Shown one piece after another: positions 55,400 to 64,000 of a stretch of 64,000 nucleotides of DNA. Both the position numbers and the translations under genes were made by a program. Position 1 is the stretch's first letter. Each line of letters starts with the position of its first letter. Source of the DNA: Ulva prolifera (lineage: Eukaryota > Chlorophyta > Ulvophyceae > Ulvales > Ulvaceae); the NCBI GenBank assembly GCA_023078555.1, contig CM041196.1, positions 7,947,985-8,011,984 on the forward strand, read 5' to 3'. The notes beneath the pieces were generated by a model that saw only the letters and a program-made list of their open reading frames with translations, was not told the origin of the DNA and ran no database searches.

Positions 55400-56788
55400 G
55401 TTGTGGTTAGGTCAGTTTGAGCTAGACCATCTGCTGCAGCACCACCGTCCGCAGACAAACAGCGTGTCCATGCTAGAGCAAGGACTCAGGTCCTTATGTC
55501 TTTGCCTGACGCGGATAGGACAACTGTCTATCGCATGCCACATATGTGTGAAGCATGGGCCTACCTGACTGCAAAGTATAGGCCTAGCATTGAAGCCGAG
55601 ATCCTCAGACTGTGGAGTCGCTTCAACTCGTTGTCACAAAGACGTTGGGTCTAACTGTGGTGATGTGATGAGTGTGTACACTCAACTGGAGGCACTAGGT
55701 GCCAATGTGGGCCAGCGATGGCTTCAATTGAAACCGTTACAAGCGGGGGAGGAGTTCAATGTTGTGCGCGGCGAGGTTCTCCACTCTTCCCCACATGTAA
55801 TCATTGCTCGGATGACTATGCATGCCGATTTGCTCAAGCAACAGCGGCTGCAGGCTAGGTCTGGGGCGCTCGCGGGCAAACCAAGCCATGGCTAGCGCAA
55901 TCAACCGCGAGGCGACGGTCCTGCAGCTGCCACGACTCTGGCAAGGCTCCTCGCGAGGAGACCAGGACCTGCTTCTTCTGCAAGAAGAAGGGACATTTGC
56001 GTGCGAACTGCCCCCAGCGCAAACAGGCTGCTCCAAAGATGTATGCGTTGTAGAATTGCCTGAGGAATTCCTGGATCACGATGCGTTGAAACCGTGGAAT
56101 TTCATCATAGACAGCGGTTCCGATATCAATATTGTAGGAAATTGCGAGATGTTTACCGAGTATGGTCCGTGCCAGAGGACTGCCAATCCCGCGGGACCAG
56201 GCAAGATTCCTATTATGAGCAGGGGAACCATTCATGTGAACCTGGGCACTTATGTGGATGAGCATGTGAACAAGCATCCTCTGGATGTGGACATCCCGGG
56301 TGTTGACTACGCTTCAAAGTGTCCAAACAACATACTGAGTATTATGGGTCTTCGTCATGAGCAGATGTACCTAGACATGCGTAGAAGTGTGTTGTATGTC
56401 CCCGGGTTCGGAGACATGGCTACTGGTATTGAGGATGCGTCCAAATACCAGGGTCTGGACGATGATAAATGTCGTGTCTTTGCATTCAAAATGTGTTCCA
56501 TCAAGAAGCCTGTTCTAGAGGGCCATCCCGTCAATAGGGGAGTGGTCTGGTCCAACCAGAGCAGCCCGACCTCTGTTGTAGAGGATCTGCAGAAGTAGTG
56601 TCATATGTTCGCGGCGGTGATTGACATTAAGCAGCCCAATGATGGGGGAGATGTAGTGCCGCATGATGCTTACTTGCTGGAATGTGCATTTCTAGCTCAC
56701 TTGTCTTTCCATCACTCAAATTGGGTCTTGAAGCGGATGCAATCAAATCGTGATTATTACGGTGATTTGAATTTGAAAGTTGACCCCG
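55400..56788 (+). pseudogene. Copia A fragment: gag, zinc knuckle, protease, pre-integrase (copy A2)
   Basis: Closely related to copia A at DNA level but with several frameshifts and stops. Recognisable parts: FELDHLLQH near 55415, the gag segment 55650-55890, an intact zinc knuckle CFFCKKKGHLRANC near 55968-56010 (in a different frame from its neighbours), protease IDSGSDINIVGN near 56110, and NWVLKRMQSNRDYYGDLNL near 56720. Homology stops at 56788 where the gypsy LTR begins, so that insertion cut it. Confidence 0.8.
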
Positions 56789-57021
56789 TGTAACACATAG
56801 CAAAAAGAGCAAGAGTAAGCTACGGTCCTTTAAGGCACACGCGGACATATAAATCTAATTTCCGCGCTCGCTGTGACCCGCATCGCACAGCCCACGGGCG
56901 TGACACCCGATGACACGGCTTACGCCGGGTCACCGTAAGGGATGACACTTGATCCCCGCTAGCCACCACTTTGCCTAGCTTGCTTGACCATGACACGTGT
57001 CACATAACACTGTGCATGACA
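56789..57021 (-). repeat. Probable 3' LTR of the gypsy element
   Basis: 233 bp; minus-strand reading starts TGTCATGCACAG and ends TGTGTTACA (TG...CA). It is preceded by a polypurine tract (minus CCCACGGGGGGACCTC, 57037-57022). No second copy in the window to confirm it. Confidence 0.65.
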
Positions 57022-57129
57022 GAGGTCCCCCCGTGGGAAGTTTGTTCGTCCCGAGCAGACCAATCAAACGAAGGATTGGCCGTGTCTAGGAACAAACACG
57101 TCCATGGCCTTAAAGCTAACAATATAGCT

Positions 57130-57660
57130 TTATTTGAAAGGGATCGCGTGTGGACACGCGATGCCCTTGCTTTTCCAGAACTCTTGAAGAAGCTCCGGAC
57201 AATTTGTTAGATTTTTGACGTTCTCCCAGGTGCACTCATTGTAGCCCAGCCAATGCACCAAGTATTCCCTCGACTTGCCCTCTTTGCGAGTGTTAGAAAT
57301 ACAATCTACCTCATATTCTAGCTGACCATCAATTAAGGTTGGCAACGGAGGAGGTGTGTAGTTGTCTGGGAAGTGCTTGTAGGGTTTGAGAGCACTCACG
57401 TGGAAGACAGGATGGATTTTCAGGCCCACAGGCAGCTCTAAGCGGTATGCTAGTTTGGTGCTACCCACAGCTTCGAGGACTTTGAACGGACCAACATAAC
57501 GAGGAACCAGCGTACGGCACATACCCAATTGGAGAAGGAAGTTCTTCACGTTAAGCAGGACAAGATCCCCGGGCCGGAAAGCCGGTGCAGGGGAACGTTT
57601 TCGATCAGCATAATGCTTCATCCGTTGTTGAGCCCCTTCCAAGCACAAGTCGGCGCGAGA
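57130..57660 (-). pseudogene. Gypsy integrase C-terminus with chromodomain
   Basis: Contains AQQRMKHYADRKRSPAPAFR, GDLVLLNVKN, LVPRYVGPFKVLEAVG and IHPVFHVSALKPY, the GPY/F-type integrase tail, followed by a chromodomain (YEVDCISNTRK ... YLVHWLGYNECTWENVKNL). Chromodomains direct such elements to particular chromatin. Stop at 57130. Separated from the integrase core by the solo LTR. Confidence 0.85.
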
Positions 57661-57665
57661 CAACT

Positions 57666-58451
57666 TGTTGTAATGGCCAAATCTGTCTGCTCAGAAGCAC
57701 ACCTATTCCAGATATGCAGGCACCAATTGTGGATACATGTGTATGTATCTCAAGCTAGTGCCTTGCAAACTTGAGCCAGGCGAAAGTATACCAAAGAATA
57801 CCTCAGAATGCCAGCATGTACCACGTCACAGCTGTGCACATGAGCTGCATGCATACAGCTACATGTGCGTAATGCCCAACAGTGCCACAAGCATTTCTCA
57901 ACATGTATAATCTCGCATACCAATCCCATGTATCATGCCACCTTATGCCACAGCCTTCTGGCAGTGCGAAGTGCCAGCTCAGTACATGACACGTCATGCA
58001 TGCGGCGCATGCATACCCCTGGTCTGCGCTTGCGCACGCCAAGGGTGCAGCGTCAAAGACCATGCCAGCCAATCTACGTCTGCGTATCCATGCAACACGA
58101 TGTTGCTGCATTGGATTGACGAAGGATGATACATGCCAAATCCCAATGCCCGCAGAAGATCGCCAGATCTCGCGGGATGCTGCACCCTGATCCGTACAGA
58201 GATCAACGAGCAGCGCGATTCCACAGTTCCACAGAGCTATCAGTAGTGAGGACAGCACAAAGCAGGGATGGGCCTGGGCACATATATTCCAAGTGTTTTG
58301 CTGTGATCGACACAATTACCTTTGGTCGATTGGGGCGCTCCTGTTCCAGTCATTCCACTGTGTGCTACATTGTTACCCGAGTCCTTCTCTCCTGTCGTTT
58401 CTGTACGCTCGCTAGGGTGCCCAGCGCCCTGCGCTACCCGACAATTCAACA
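57666..58451. repeat. 786-bp solo LTR with 5-bp target duplication
   Basis: Begins TGTTGTAATGG and ends CAATTCAACA (TG...CA, TGTTG/CAACA inverted ends). CAACT lies on both sides (57661-57665 and 58452-58456). Removing the block and one CAACT joins the integrase core to its C-terminal part in the expected place. Its interior has only short frames. The parent element is unknown. Confidence 0.85.
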
Positions 58452-58456
58452 CAACT

Positions 58457-59364
58457 GCTCAGACCAGCGTCCCACGAATTGGGAAATTGCAGGATTCAAG
58501 CTCCGCAATTTGGCCACCGTCGGGTCGTCGGGATGTTGCCCATAGTTCAACATAAAGGATGTGTTGCGGATGCTGTGATGCCACGAATTGTTCAAAGCAA
58601 ACTCCGCAAGAGCCAGCAACTTATCCCAGTCGTGTTGATAAAGGCCAACAAAGTGACGCAAGGTGTCCTCGAGTACCGAGTTAATACGCTCGGTCTGCCC
58701 GTCCGTTTGCGGATGGTATGCAGTAGACATGAACAGCGTTGCTCCCAAGCGTTTGGCAAGCTCACGCCAGAACAGGCTCGTAAAGCGCGTATCTCTGTCT
58801 GAGACAATGTTTTGTGGCACACCGTGATATCGTAACACTCGATCCGAATACACTGCAGCCAATCCTTGAGCAGAGATTGTCTTGCTGATAGGTTCAATAT
58901 GCACCATCTTTGACAGGCGGTCTACCACTACAAATATCGCGTCATGCCCTTGCTCAGTAACAGAGAGATCTGTGATTAGGTCCATTGAGACCGATTCCCA
59001 TCTGCGCTCGGGAATTTGCAAGGGGTGTAGTACCCTTTGGTTTTTGCCGGTCAACCTTGACCTGTTGGCATGAGTCACACTTCTCGCACCAGCGCTTGAA
59101 ATCTGCAGCCAAGCTGGGCCAGAAGAACAATTGCCTCGCCTTCTTCTGGGTCCTACTGTGTTGAGACCTATCGGTCTGGTCTCGGGTAACAGACCTCGAT
59201 GGCGGTAATCGGAAGAAATAATGGGACAGCAGTTCGCCGCAGCACGAGGGCTGTATAGGCACAATCAGAACAGGGATACAATCACACGCAGAGATGCGAC
59301 GTGCTAGTGCAGAGATGGATGGCGCCCCAACCAAACTACTATCAAGCGTGTCTGGTCCCAGCAA
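58457..59364 (-). pseudogene. Gypsy integrase: zinc-binding region and catalytic core
   Basis: 59364-58954: zinc region with FFWPSLAADFKRWCEKCDSC. A frame change near 59010 leads to 59020-58457: core with MDLITDLSV (first Asp), IVSDRDTRFTSLFWRELAKR (second Asp) and GQTERINSVLEDTLRHFV (Glu). All three catalytic residues are kept, but the frameshift and the LTR insertion inactivate the gene. Confidence 0.82.
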
Positions 59365-59365
59365 G

Positions 59366-59849
59366 CGCTCGGTATAAATACCGGGGTGTGTGCGCCCAGG
59401 TCAATCCCCCTGTCAAAGCTGGCCTCGCCGAATCGTGCCGCATAACTGCCACACTGATCCCAGATCCCGCATAAGCGCGGGAGATCTTAAATTGTGGCTC
59501 ACAGAGCCTGAGATGAGTGTAAGCAGGCTGCGCACGTAATTCGTGGGCAGCTCTGGGTGGTTGTACAGATATTGTCGTGCATGCCAACCCTGGAGCCCGC
59601 CGGGCGGACCCTGTGTAACGGCGGTAATGCACACAGTAAGACGTAATATGTGCAGTAACGATTCGGCTAGCCGCATAAAGCCATAATAAGCCTATGACGG
59701 GACACATTGTGCCGGGAGAAGGTTGTACACAGTGCTGATGCCATGTGCACGTAAGGCTGGTGGACGCGTGCAGTCACACGTGGCGAGTGCAGGCACGTAA
59801 GCCCACTGAGCGTACGTGTGATCACACTATGTACAACTCGATCGGTAAT
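59366..59849. other. No gene; possible LTR fragment
   Basis: The minus strand contains GTATTTATACC near 59375, a TATA-like word, and starts TGTCCCGTCA near 59703, so this could be an LTR piece of another element. No second copy in the window. Confidence 0.25.
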
Positions 59850-60040
59850 TCAAAAGCTATGCGTGTGCGACCGTCCACATGGCTGGACAAGTCACTTCGC
59901 ATATAAGAAAAGGTGTTAATTGTGCCAGCATGCGCTAGTGTGAGACATATCTCACAACATACTGAGGCCCCAGTGACCGGAGAAGGGATGGCTGTGTACG
60001 GACTCAAACATCTCGAACCGTAATTTGCATGGCACTGCTG
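59850..60040 (-). pseudogene. Possible second gypsy integrase fragment
   Basis: The minus strand reads VHSHPFSGHWGLSML near 60000-59950, like the histidine part of the gypsy integrase zinc finger (H...GHxG), followed in other frames by TINTFSYMRSDLSSHVDG. Short and broken. Confidence 0.35.
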
Positions 60041-60069
60041 CTGATGCCCACGGGCAGGAAGCGTAGTCG

Positions 60070-61404
60070 GCCCTAGTTAGACACAAATGGAACCCGCTTG
60101 TACGCAAGCGCTTGATTCCACATGCAGATGTTGCTGTCGTAGAAGCTAGTGTTGATATAGAGCATAGCACAGTGAGTGAGCAGACGGTAGCACCAAAGGT
60201 AGCCGACAGATCAGGCATGTTGGCTACGGCTGACAGTGCAGTGACTGGTGCAGAGGTGACCGAGCATGGGGAGCTTGATGGCGGTAAGTCAGCCCAGCGA
60301 CGTGCATCCCGTCGGGTTGCAGCCATTAAGAAGAGGAAGCCTTTTGATCCTGATAGCCCGCCTTGGAAACAAGCCTTAGCTGGAGAAGATGCCGAGGAAG
60401 GGGCATGGTGCTCTGAAGGAGGAGGTGACTTCGTTGAGCGAGCACGGAACTTATGAGCTCGTTGAGCTGCCAGTAGGGGACAAGGCCATTTCTGGTAAGT
60501 GGGTCTATAAGATAAAGAGGGGACCCACAGGGGAGATCCAGCGTTACAAGGCGCGGTATGTAGCTAGGGGTTTTACCCAGGAAGAGGGAATTGATTTCTT
60601 TGAAACGTGGGCTCCAGTAGGGAGCTATGCTACTTTGCGTGCATTGCTTTCGGTCGTTGCAGTAGAGGACTTAGTGAAGCATGTCGATATTCAGCGTGAC
60701 TTTCTGAATGGGGTAATGAATGCGACTGTCTACGTTGAACAGCCTCCTATCCTGAATGATGGTACAAATCGTGTGTGGAAATTGCTTAAGACTGTGTATG
60801 GATTGAAGCAGGCTGCACGTGAATGGCACAAGGCCCTTGCACGTCTGCTAGGTGAAATGGGTTTTGCGAGATAACATTCGGACCCAGCACTGTATGTTAG
60901 AAAAACTGGTAGGTGTTTCATATTTTTGTGGGTTGATGATGTTTTATCTTTGGACGGTTCAAGGGCCTGAAGGAGTTGATCGATCAGATTCTCAAAGCAT
61001 TTGAAGGTAGAGACCTTGGTGACTTGTCGTGGGCACTAGGTGCCTCAATCACCAGGGATAGGAAGCAGAAGATCATCTCTCTATCTCAGCAGCAGAAAGT
61101 AGTGAACCTGCTAGAGAAATTTAGCATGGCAGATTGCAGACCTAGTCCGACTCCGCTGGTGCCAAGGCAACAGTGGAGGAGTGCTAAGGATCATCCCGAA
61201 CTTGAGGTAGCAGACCAGGCTGAGCACGCTAGATTCATGAGTGCTGCAGGAGGCATCCAATATATTGATGTAATTACGCAGCCTGATATTTCTTATGCCT
61301 GCAATGTTTTGGCCAAACATATGGGGTGTAGTTTAAAGGAGCATTGGCCAGCGGTGCAACATATACTGAGATGCCTGCAGTCCACGAAGGAACTAGGTCT
61401 AGTG
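60070..61404 (+). pseudogene. Copia B-like linker, RT fragment (copy B3)
   Basis: 60080-60395: end of the linker (NPLVRKRLIPHADVAVVEAS, SRRVAAIKKRKPFDPDSPPW). Frameshift near 60395. 60400-60874: RT with SGKWVYKIKRGPTGEIQRYK and MNATVYVEQPPILNDGTNRV. TAA at 60872, then CFIFLWVDD near 60920 with a further deletion. 60976-61400: end of RT (RDLGDLSWALGASITRD) into the linker before RNase H. The TRIM element begins at 61405 inside it. Confidence 0.85.
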
Positions 61405-61695
61405 TGTTGTGGGATATCCATATCTGGGGATCCAAGAATATAGATGACATAATCAACGGAGGAGTCATCTAACAAAGGACTCGTTGCTTCAGGTGAGCCC
61501 TAGTGGTTAGAGCATGTCGTGTGTACTCTAGAGGTCACCGGTTCAATTCTTACTTTCATTTCTGCCGCGCGACTTTACGCGTTGGCAAGGTACGCTCCCC
61601 TCCACGTCGTCATGCACAGTCAGCATGCTTACCAGCTCAGGCACGCGCATTAACCCCTGTGCACACTCGATGAGACTAACACGCGTCTTGACAGG
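61405..61695 (+). repeat. 5' LTR of family C
   Basis: About 291 bp if it ends at CTTGACA. The first 211 bp equal 61967-62177. The reverse fragment at 45947-46050 starts exactly at this proposed end. Confidence 0.65.
61493..61560 (+). other. tRNA-like segment inside the family C LTR (A and B boxes)
   Basis: GCCCTAGTGGTTAGAGC resembles a tRNA A-box region and GGTTCAATTC a B box, spaced about 40 bases apart as in tRNA genes. The T stem and acceptor stem do not pair, so it is not a working tRNA. The same segment recurs at 62055-62122. Could give the element an RNA polymerase III promoter or be a captured tRNA/SINE piece. Confidence 0.45.
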
Positions 61696-61955
61696 TATCG
61701 ATGAGCAGACTTCGTAATCTGCCTTACAGCTTCCATCTTCCTTACACCTTCCGCTGTGTGAGCTCCTCCCGAGCGATCGCATCCCAGTCAGCATAGCTCT
61801 CGAGCTTAAGGGAGTCCCAGTTATATGAGTTCGGTTACAGCGGGTTGGGCCCCCGTGGACTCGGGACGCGAAGAGAAGGTTCCAACATTCCATCAGGAGC
61901 ATCGAAGATATCCCACAGTTATCAGATCTGGATCTCCCTACGCTCGATCCTCGTT

Positions 61956-61966
61956 AAGGGGGGAAG
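61956..61966 (+). promoter_or_regulatory. Polypurine tract of family C
   Basis: AAGGGGGGAAG directly before the second repeat. Confidence 0.7.
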
Positions 61967-62177
61967 TGTTGTGGGATATCCATATCTGGGGATCCAAGAA
62001 TATAGATGACATAATCAACGGAGGAGTCATCTAACAAAGGACTCGTTGCTTCAGGTGAGCCCTAGTGGTTAGAGCATGTCGTGTGTACTCTAGAGGTCAC
62101 CGGTTCAATTCTTACTTTCATTTCTGCCGCGCGACTTTACGCGTTGGCAAGGTACGCTCCCCTCCACGTCGTCATGC
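61967..62177 (+). repeat. 3' LTR of family C, truncated
   Basis: Identical to 61405-61615 over 211 bp, then diverges; the last 80 bp of the LTR are missing. Confidence 0.85.
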
Positions 62178-64000
62178 GATGCTGAATCACAACAGTAACA
62201 TATGCTCATAAGACTCTCGACCTCAGCAGCCTTTACACCACGCGTACGCGCACGCCAGGCCGGCCTGTGGTCGCGATCCCGAGAAGTACATTGCACTGCA
62301 CGCGGCGTCAGCGATCGGGCGGCCGCATGGCGCGCGGCCAAGTCAGCGTGAGGTCACACTCGACATCAGTAGCAACGCACGTGCAGGTTCTCCAGGTGCC
62401 CACGGGCACAGAAATCTACGAATGTCGTTATATATCTAGAGTTCTAATATATATTGATAGATATCTAGATATCTTCGAAAAGAGATCTCTGCTATCTCGA
62501 CAGTTTCGGAGTCGAAGCCCTACAGCGCAACTATCCCGGAAATTTCCGTTAACGCGGGTCACATCTGGGCGCTCCTCCACGTGGCACCGCGAATGCATGT
62601 GCACTCACGAGGCATTCCTCGCTGGTCCCTGGCAGCAGCGTCACACGTCAGCGGAATGGCACAGCATACCTCGCAGCAGCACGGGGGCCATGCCCGGTGG
62701 TGGCTGCAAAGCCTGCCCTCGACGTGTGGGCTTAATTCCCCCGGATGTGATGCAGCCTTGGCTGTGGGTGGGGAGCGGCGGTGAGGCAGCGGCCTTGCTA
62801 GGGGGCCTGGACAGGGTCAGCCCGGCGGACGTGTTGAAGTGTGGCACCACCCTGGACGCGGCCGCTGTGCATGCATGAGCGTGGGCGCCTGAGTGTGCAG
62901 GCGTTTCTTCGTGCGGCCTTGTCTGCTCGCAGGAGGCGGCTCTGCGATGGCTGCCGTGCCTCCGCCAGCTGGTGTTGCGGGCGCTAGAGCCGCATGATCG
63001 TGCCGTGTGCTCCCTGCTTTGCTACCTGCCTCTCCGGCTGTGCAACACATGCATGCATGCTTGCCGTGCTGCGCACAGCACTGCGGCTGTGCAGGCCTCA
63101 GGAGGATCTCTCCAAACACAACCGGCAAGTCACGGCACTGTTCCACCAAAGGAGGACAGGGACGGATGCACTGATCATTGGCAGCTGTCGACACAGTCAC
63201 GGTGGGCTGTGCGTTGCTCCACCACATGAAGCCCGTAGAAGCGCGTGTGTTGTTGGCATGACAGGCTCTGCTTGCTGTCACTGCAGGTGGCAGCCGAGAC
63301 ACAGGCGGCGGCCCAGGGCACCAGATGATGATGTGGCATCGGCGGCGGTGCACAGCCGAGAGCAGGGACCACCTCACCGCGGGGGGGCTGAGCCGCGCCA
63401 GCCCACCGCCGCAGCGGCTGCGAGGCACCCTCCGGCAACGCCCCCGCATGACGGCCTGGGGAAGCACCACTGCCGCACACGCAGTGGCAACGTGGGGGTG
63501 CGCAGTGCGCTCGTCATGCATGTTGCAACACACCGCAGCGCGCGGGCGGGCGGTGCGTTGCGGCTGTGAGGCACGCCCATCGCGGCGATGTGCGTGCTGG
63601 CCGGCCACGCCATCCTGCTGCAGTGCACTTGCGACAGGGTTGCCCGATTTCAGTGGCCAGAATTACACTACGGGGTGCCGGTACCACATGCGGAGTCGCG
63701 GCCTGTGGTCTGAGTTGACTCGAGCGCTCGTTGACGGCGGGGTCGGGGCCCCGCATGGCCGCTACAACCGCCCGCCACACCCGCCGAACGCATGCACAGC
63801 GACTACGCGTTTCCTGGGCTCAAGCTCGCTCTGCGGGCCTGTACTGCATGTCTTGCCATTCATCTGGAGACGTCGAGTTCCAGCCCGGGACATGGGCGGG
63901 ACATCTAAGTGACCCTCCCCCGCATGGACGCGATGCCTGCGGCGGAGCAGTCAACCCCTGAAGCCCCGGCCGGAGCACCTCTCGGTCAACACCCCCCGCC
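62178..64000. other. GC-rich right end; no resolved gene
   Basis: From about 62580 on the sequence resembles the gene-bearing part at 13-23 kb in base composition and GCATGCATGC words, so a host gene may lie here or continue beyond the window. Only one small exon can be proposed (62933-63004). Long frames on both strands (for example 62817-63608 minus) show no motif. Confidence 0.4.
62933..63004 (+). CDS. Possible LRR-encoding exon (24 codons)
   Basis: Bounded by a GCAG acceptor and a GTGTGCTCCC donor of the local type. The 72 bases encode AALRWLPCLRQLVLRALEPH and neighbours, with leucines spaced as in a leucine-rich repeat; 24 codons is one repeat length, phase 0 at both ends. No further exon could be joined with confidence. 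Confidence 0.3.

Larger units (their letters stand above)
56789..59365 (-). mobile_element. Ty3/gypsy element (chromovirus type), 3' half
   Basis: On the minus strand: integrase zinc-binding region and core, integrase C-terminus with chromodomain, polypurine tract, and 3' LTR (57021-56789). The upstream half (gag, protease, RT) is absent. A 786-bp solo LTR interrupts the integrase. The LTR end at 56789 joins directly to the interrupted copia A2 copy, so gypsy inserted into copia. Confidence 0.8.
61405..62177 (+). mobile_element. Miniature LTR element (TRIM-like), family C
   Basis: 5' repeat starts TGTTGTGGGA at 61405 and probably ends CTTGACA at about 61695, followed by GGTATCGATGAG, close to the primer sites of A and B. 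The internal part is only about 270 bp and codes for nothing clear. AAGGGGGGAAG (61956-61966) is a polypurine tract just before the second repeat, which starts at 61967 and is cut at 62177. The shared 211 bp are identical, so the insertion is young or recently homogenised. Such non-coding LTR elements depend on enzymes of larger relatives. Confidence 0.7.

Noticed and set aside
61493-61560. Functional tRNA gene in the family C repeat
   Set aside because: A and B boxes are present, but the T and acceptor stems do not pair and no anticodon arm can be drawn.
62817-63608. 263-codon frame on the - strand at the right end
   Set aside because: Arg/Ala/Pro-rich, no motif, overlapped by similar frames on the other strand.
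1-64000. CRISPR arrays, rRNA genes, bacterial operons, telomere repeats
   Set aside because: No regularly spaced repeats, no rRNA-like blocks, no ribosome binding sites, no terminal repeat arrays seen.

Overview
Eukaryotic nuclear DNA, most likely from an alga or another protist. Evidence: spliceosomal introns with consistent borders, a tyrosine tRNA with its own intron, LTR retrotransposons, a Helitron, and long stretches without genes. No bacterial operon, ribosome binding site, CRISPR array or rRNA is visible. Two well-resolved host genes (a plant/algal-type MscS-like channel and an SPX-SLC13 phosphate transporter) fit an alga. I cannot name the species.

Layout. 1-13 kb: no convincing gene; it holds a large imperfect inverted repeat (arms about 2.27-4.13 and 8.21-11.23 kb) carrying two copies of one degenerate element. 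13.2-18.6 kb (+): 12 exons of an MscS-like mechanosensitive channel with an EF-hand. 19.1-23.7 kb (-): 11 exons of an SPX-SLC13 transporter, convergent with the channel gene. 23.7-26.8 kb: no gene, one perfect hairpin. 26.8 kb: tRNA-Tyr(GTA). 27.1-29.7 kb (-): broken unidentified coding remnants around an AT-rich island. 31.0-33.7 kb (-): decayed Helitron Rep. 35 kb: copia gag fragment. 36.8-37.9 kb (-): a 4-exon gene of unknown function whose upstream side is cut by an LTR.

37.9-54.9 kb is a nest of mobile elements. A copia element (family B) is split by a 3.95-kb insert that encodes an OTU-like protease region and an HUH/Y1-type Rep-like protein and is bounded by an 8-bp direct repeat. It is split again by a full-length copia element (family A, 46051-52627) with an uninterrupted 1852-codon gag-pol. 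A 271-bp repeat with an 8-bp target duplication sits in the 3' end of B. 55.4-62.2 kb holds an A fragment, the 3' half of a Ty3/gypsy element with a solo LTR inside its integrase, another copia RT fragment, and a miniature LTR element (TRIM, family C) with two identical 211-bp repeats. The right end is GC-rich, with at most one LRR-like exon.

The two host genes share an unusual 5' splice site: most introns begin G(T/C)G(C/T)G(C/T)CC, four have a C homopolymer just inside the donor, and 3 of 21 use GC instead of GT. Exon models rest on reading frame, intron phase and family resemblance. In both genes the exon lengths sum to a multiple of three. Family names come from motif recognition by eye; no search was run.
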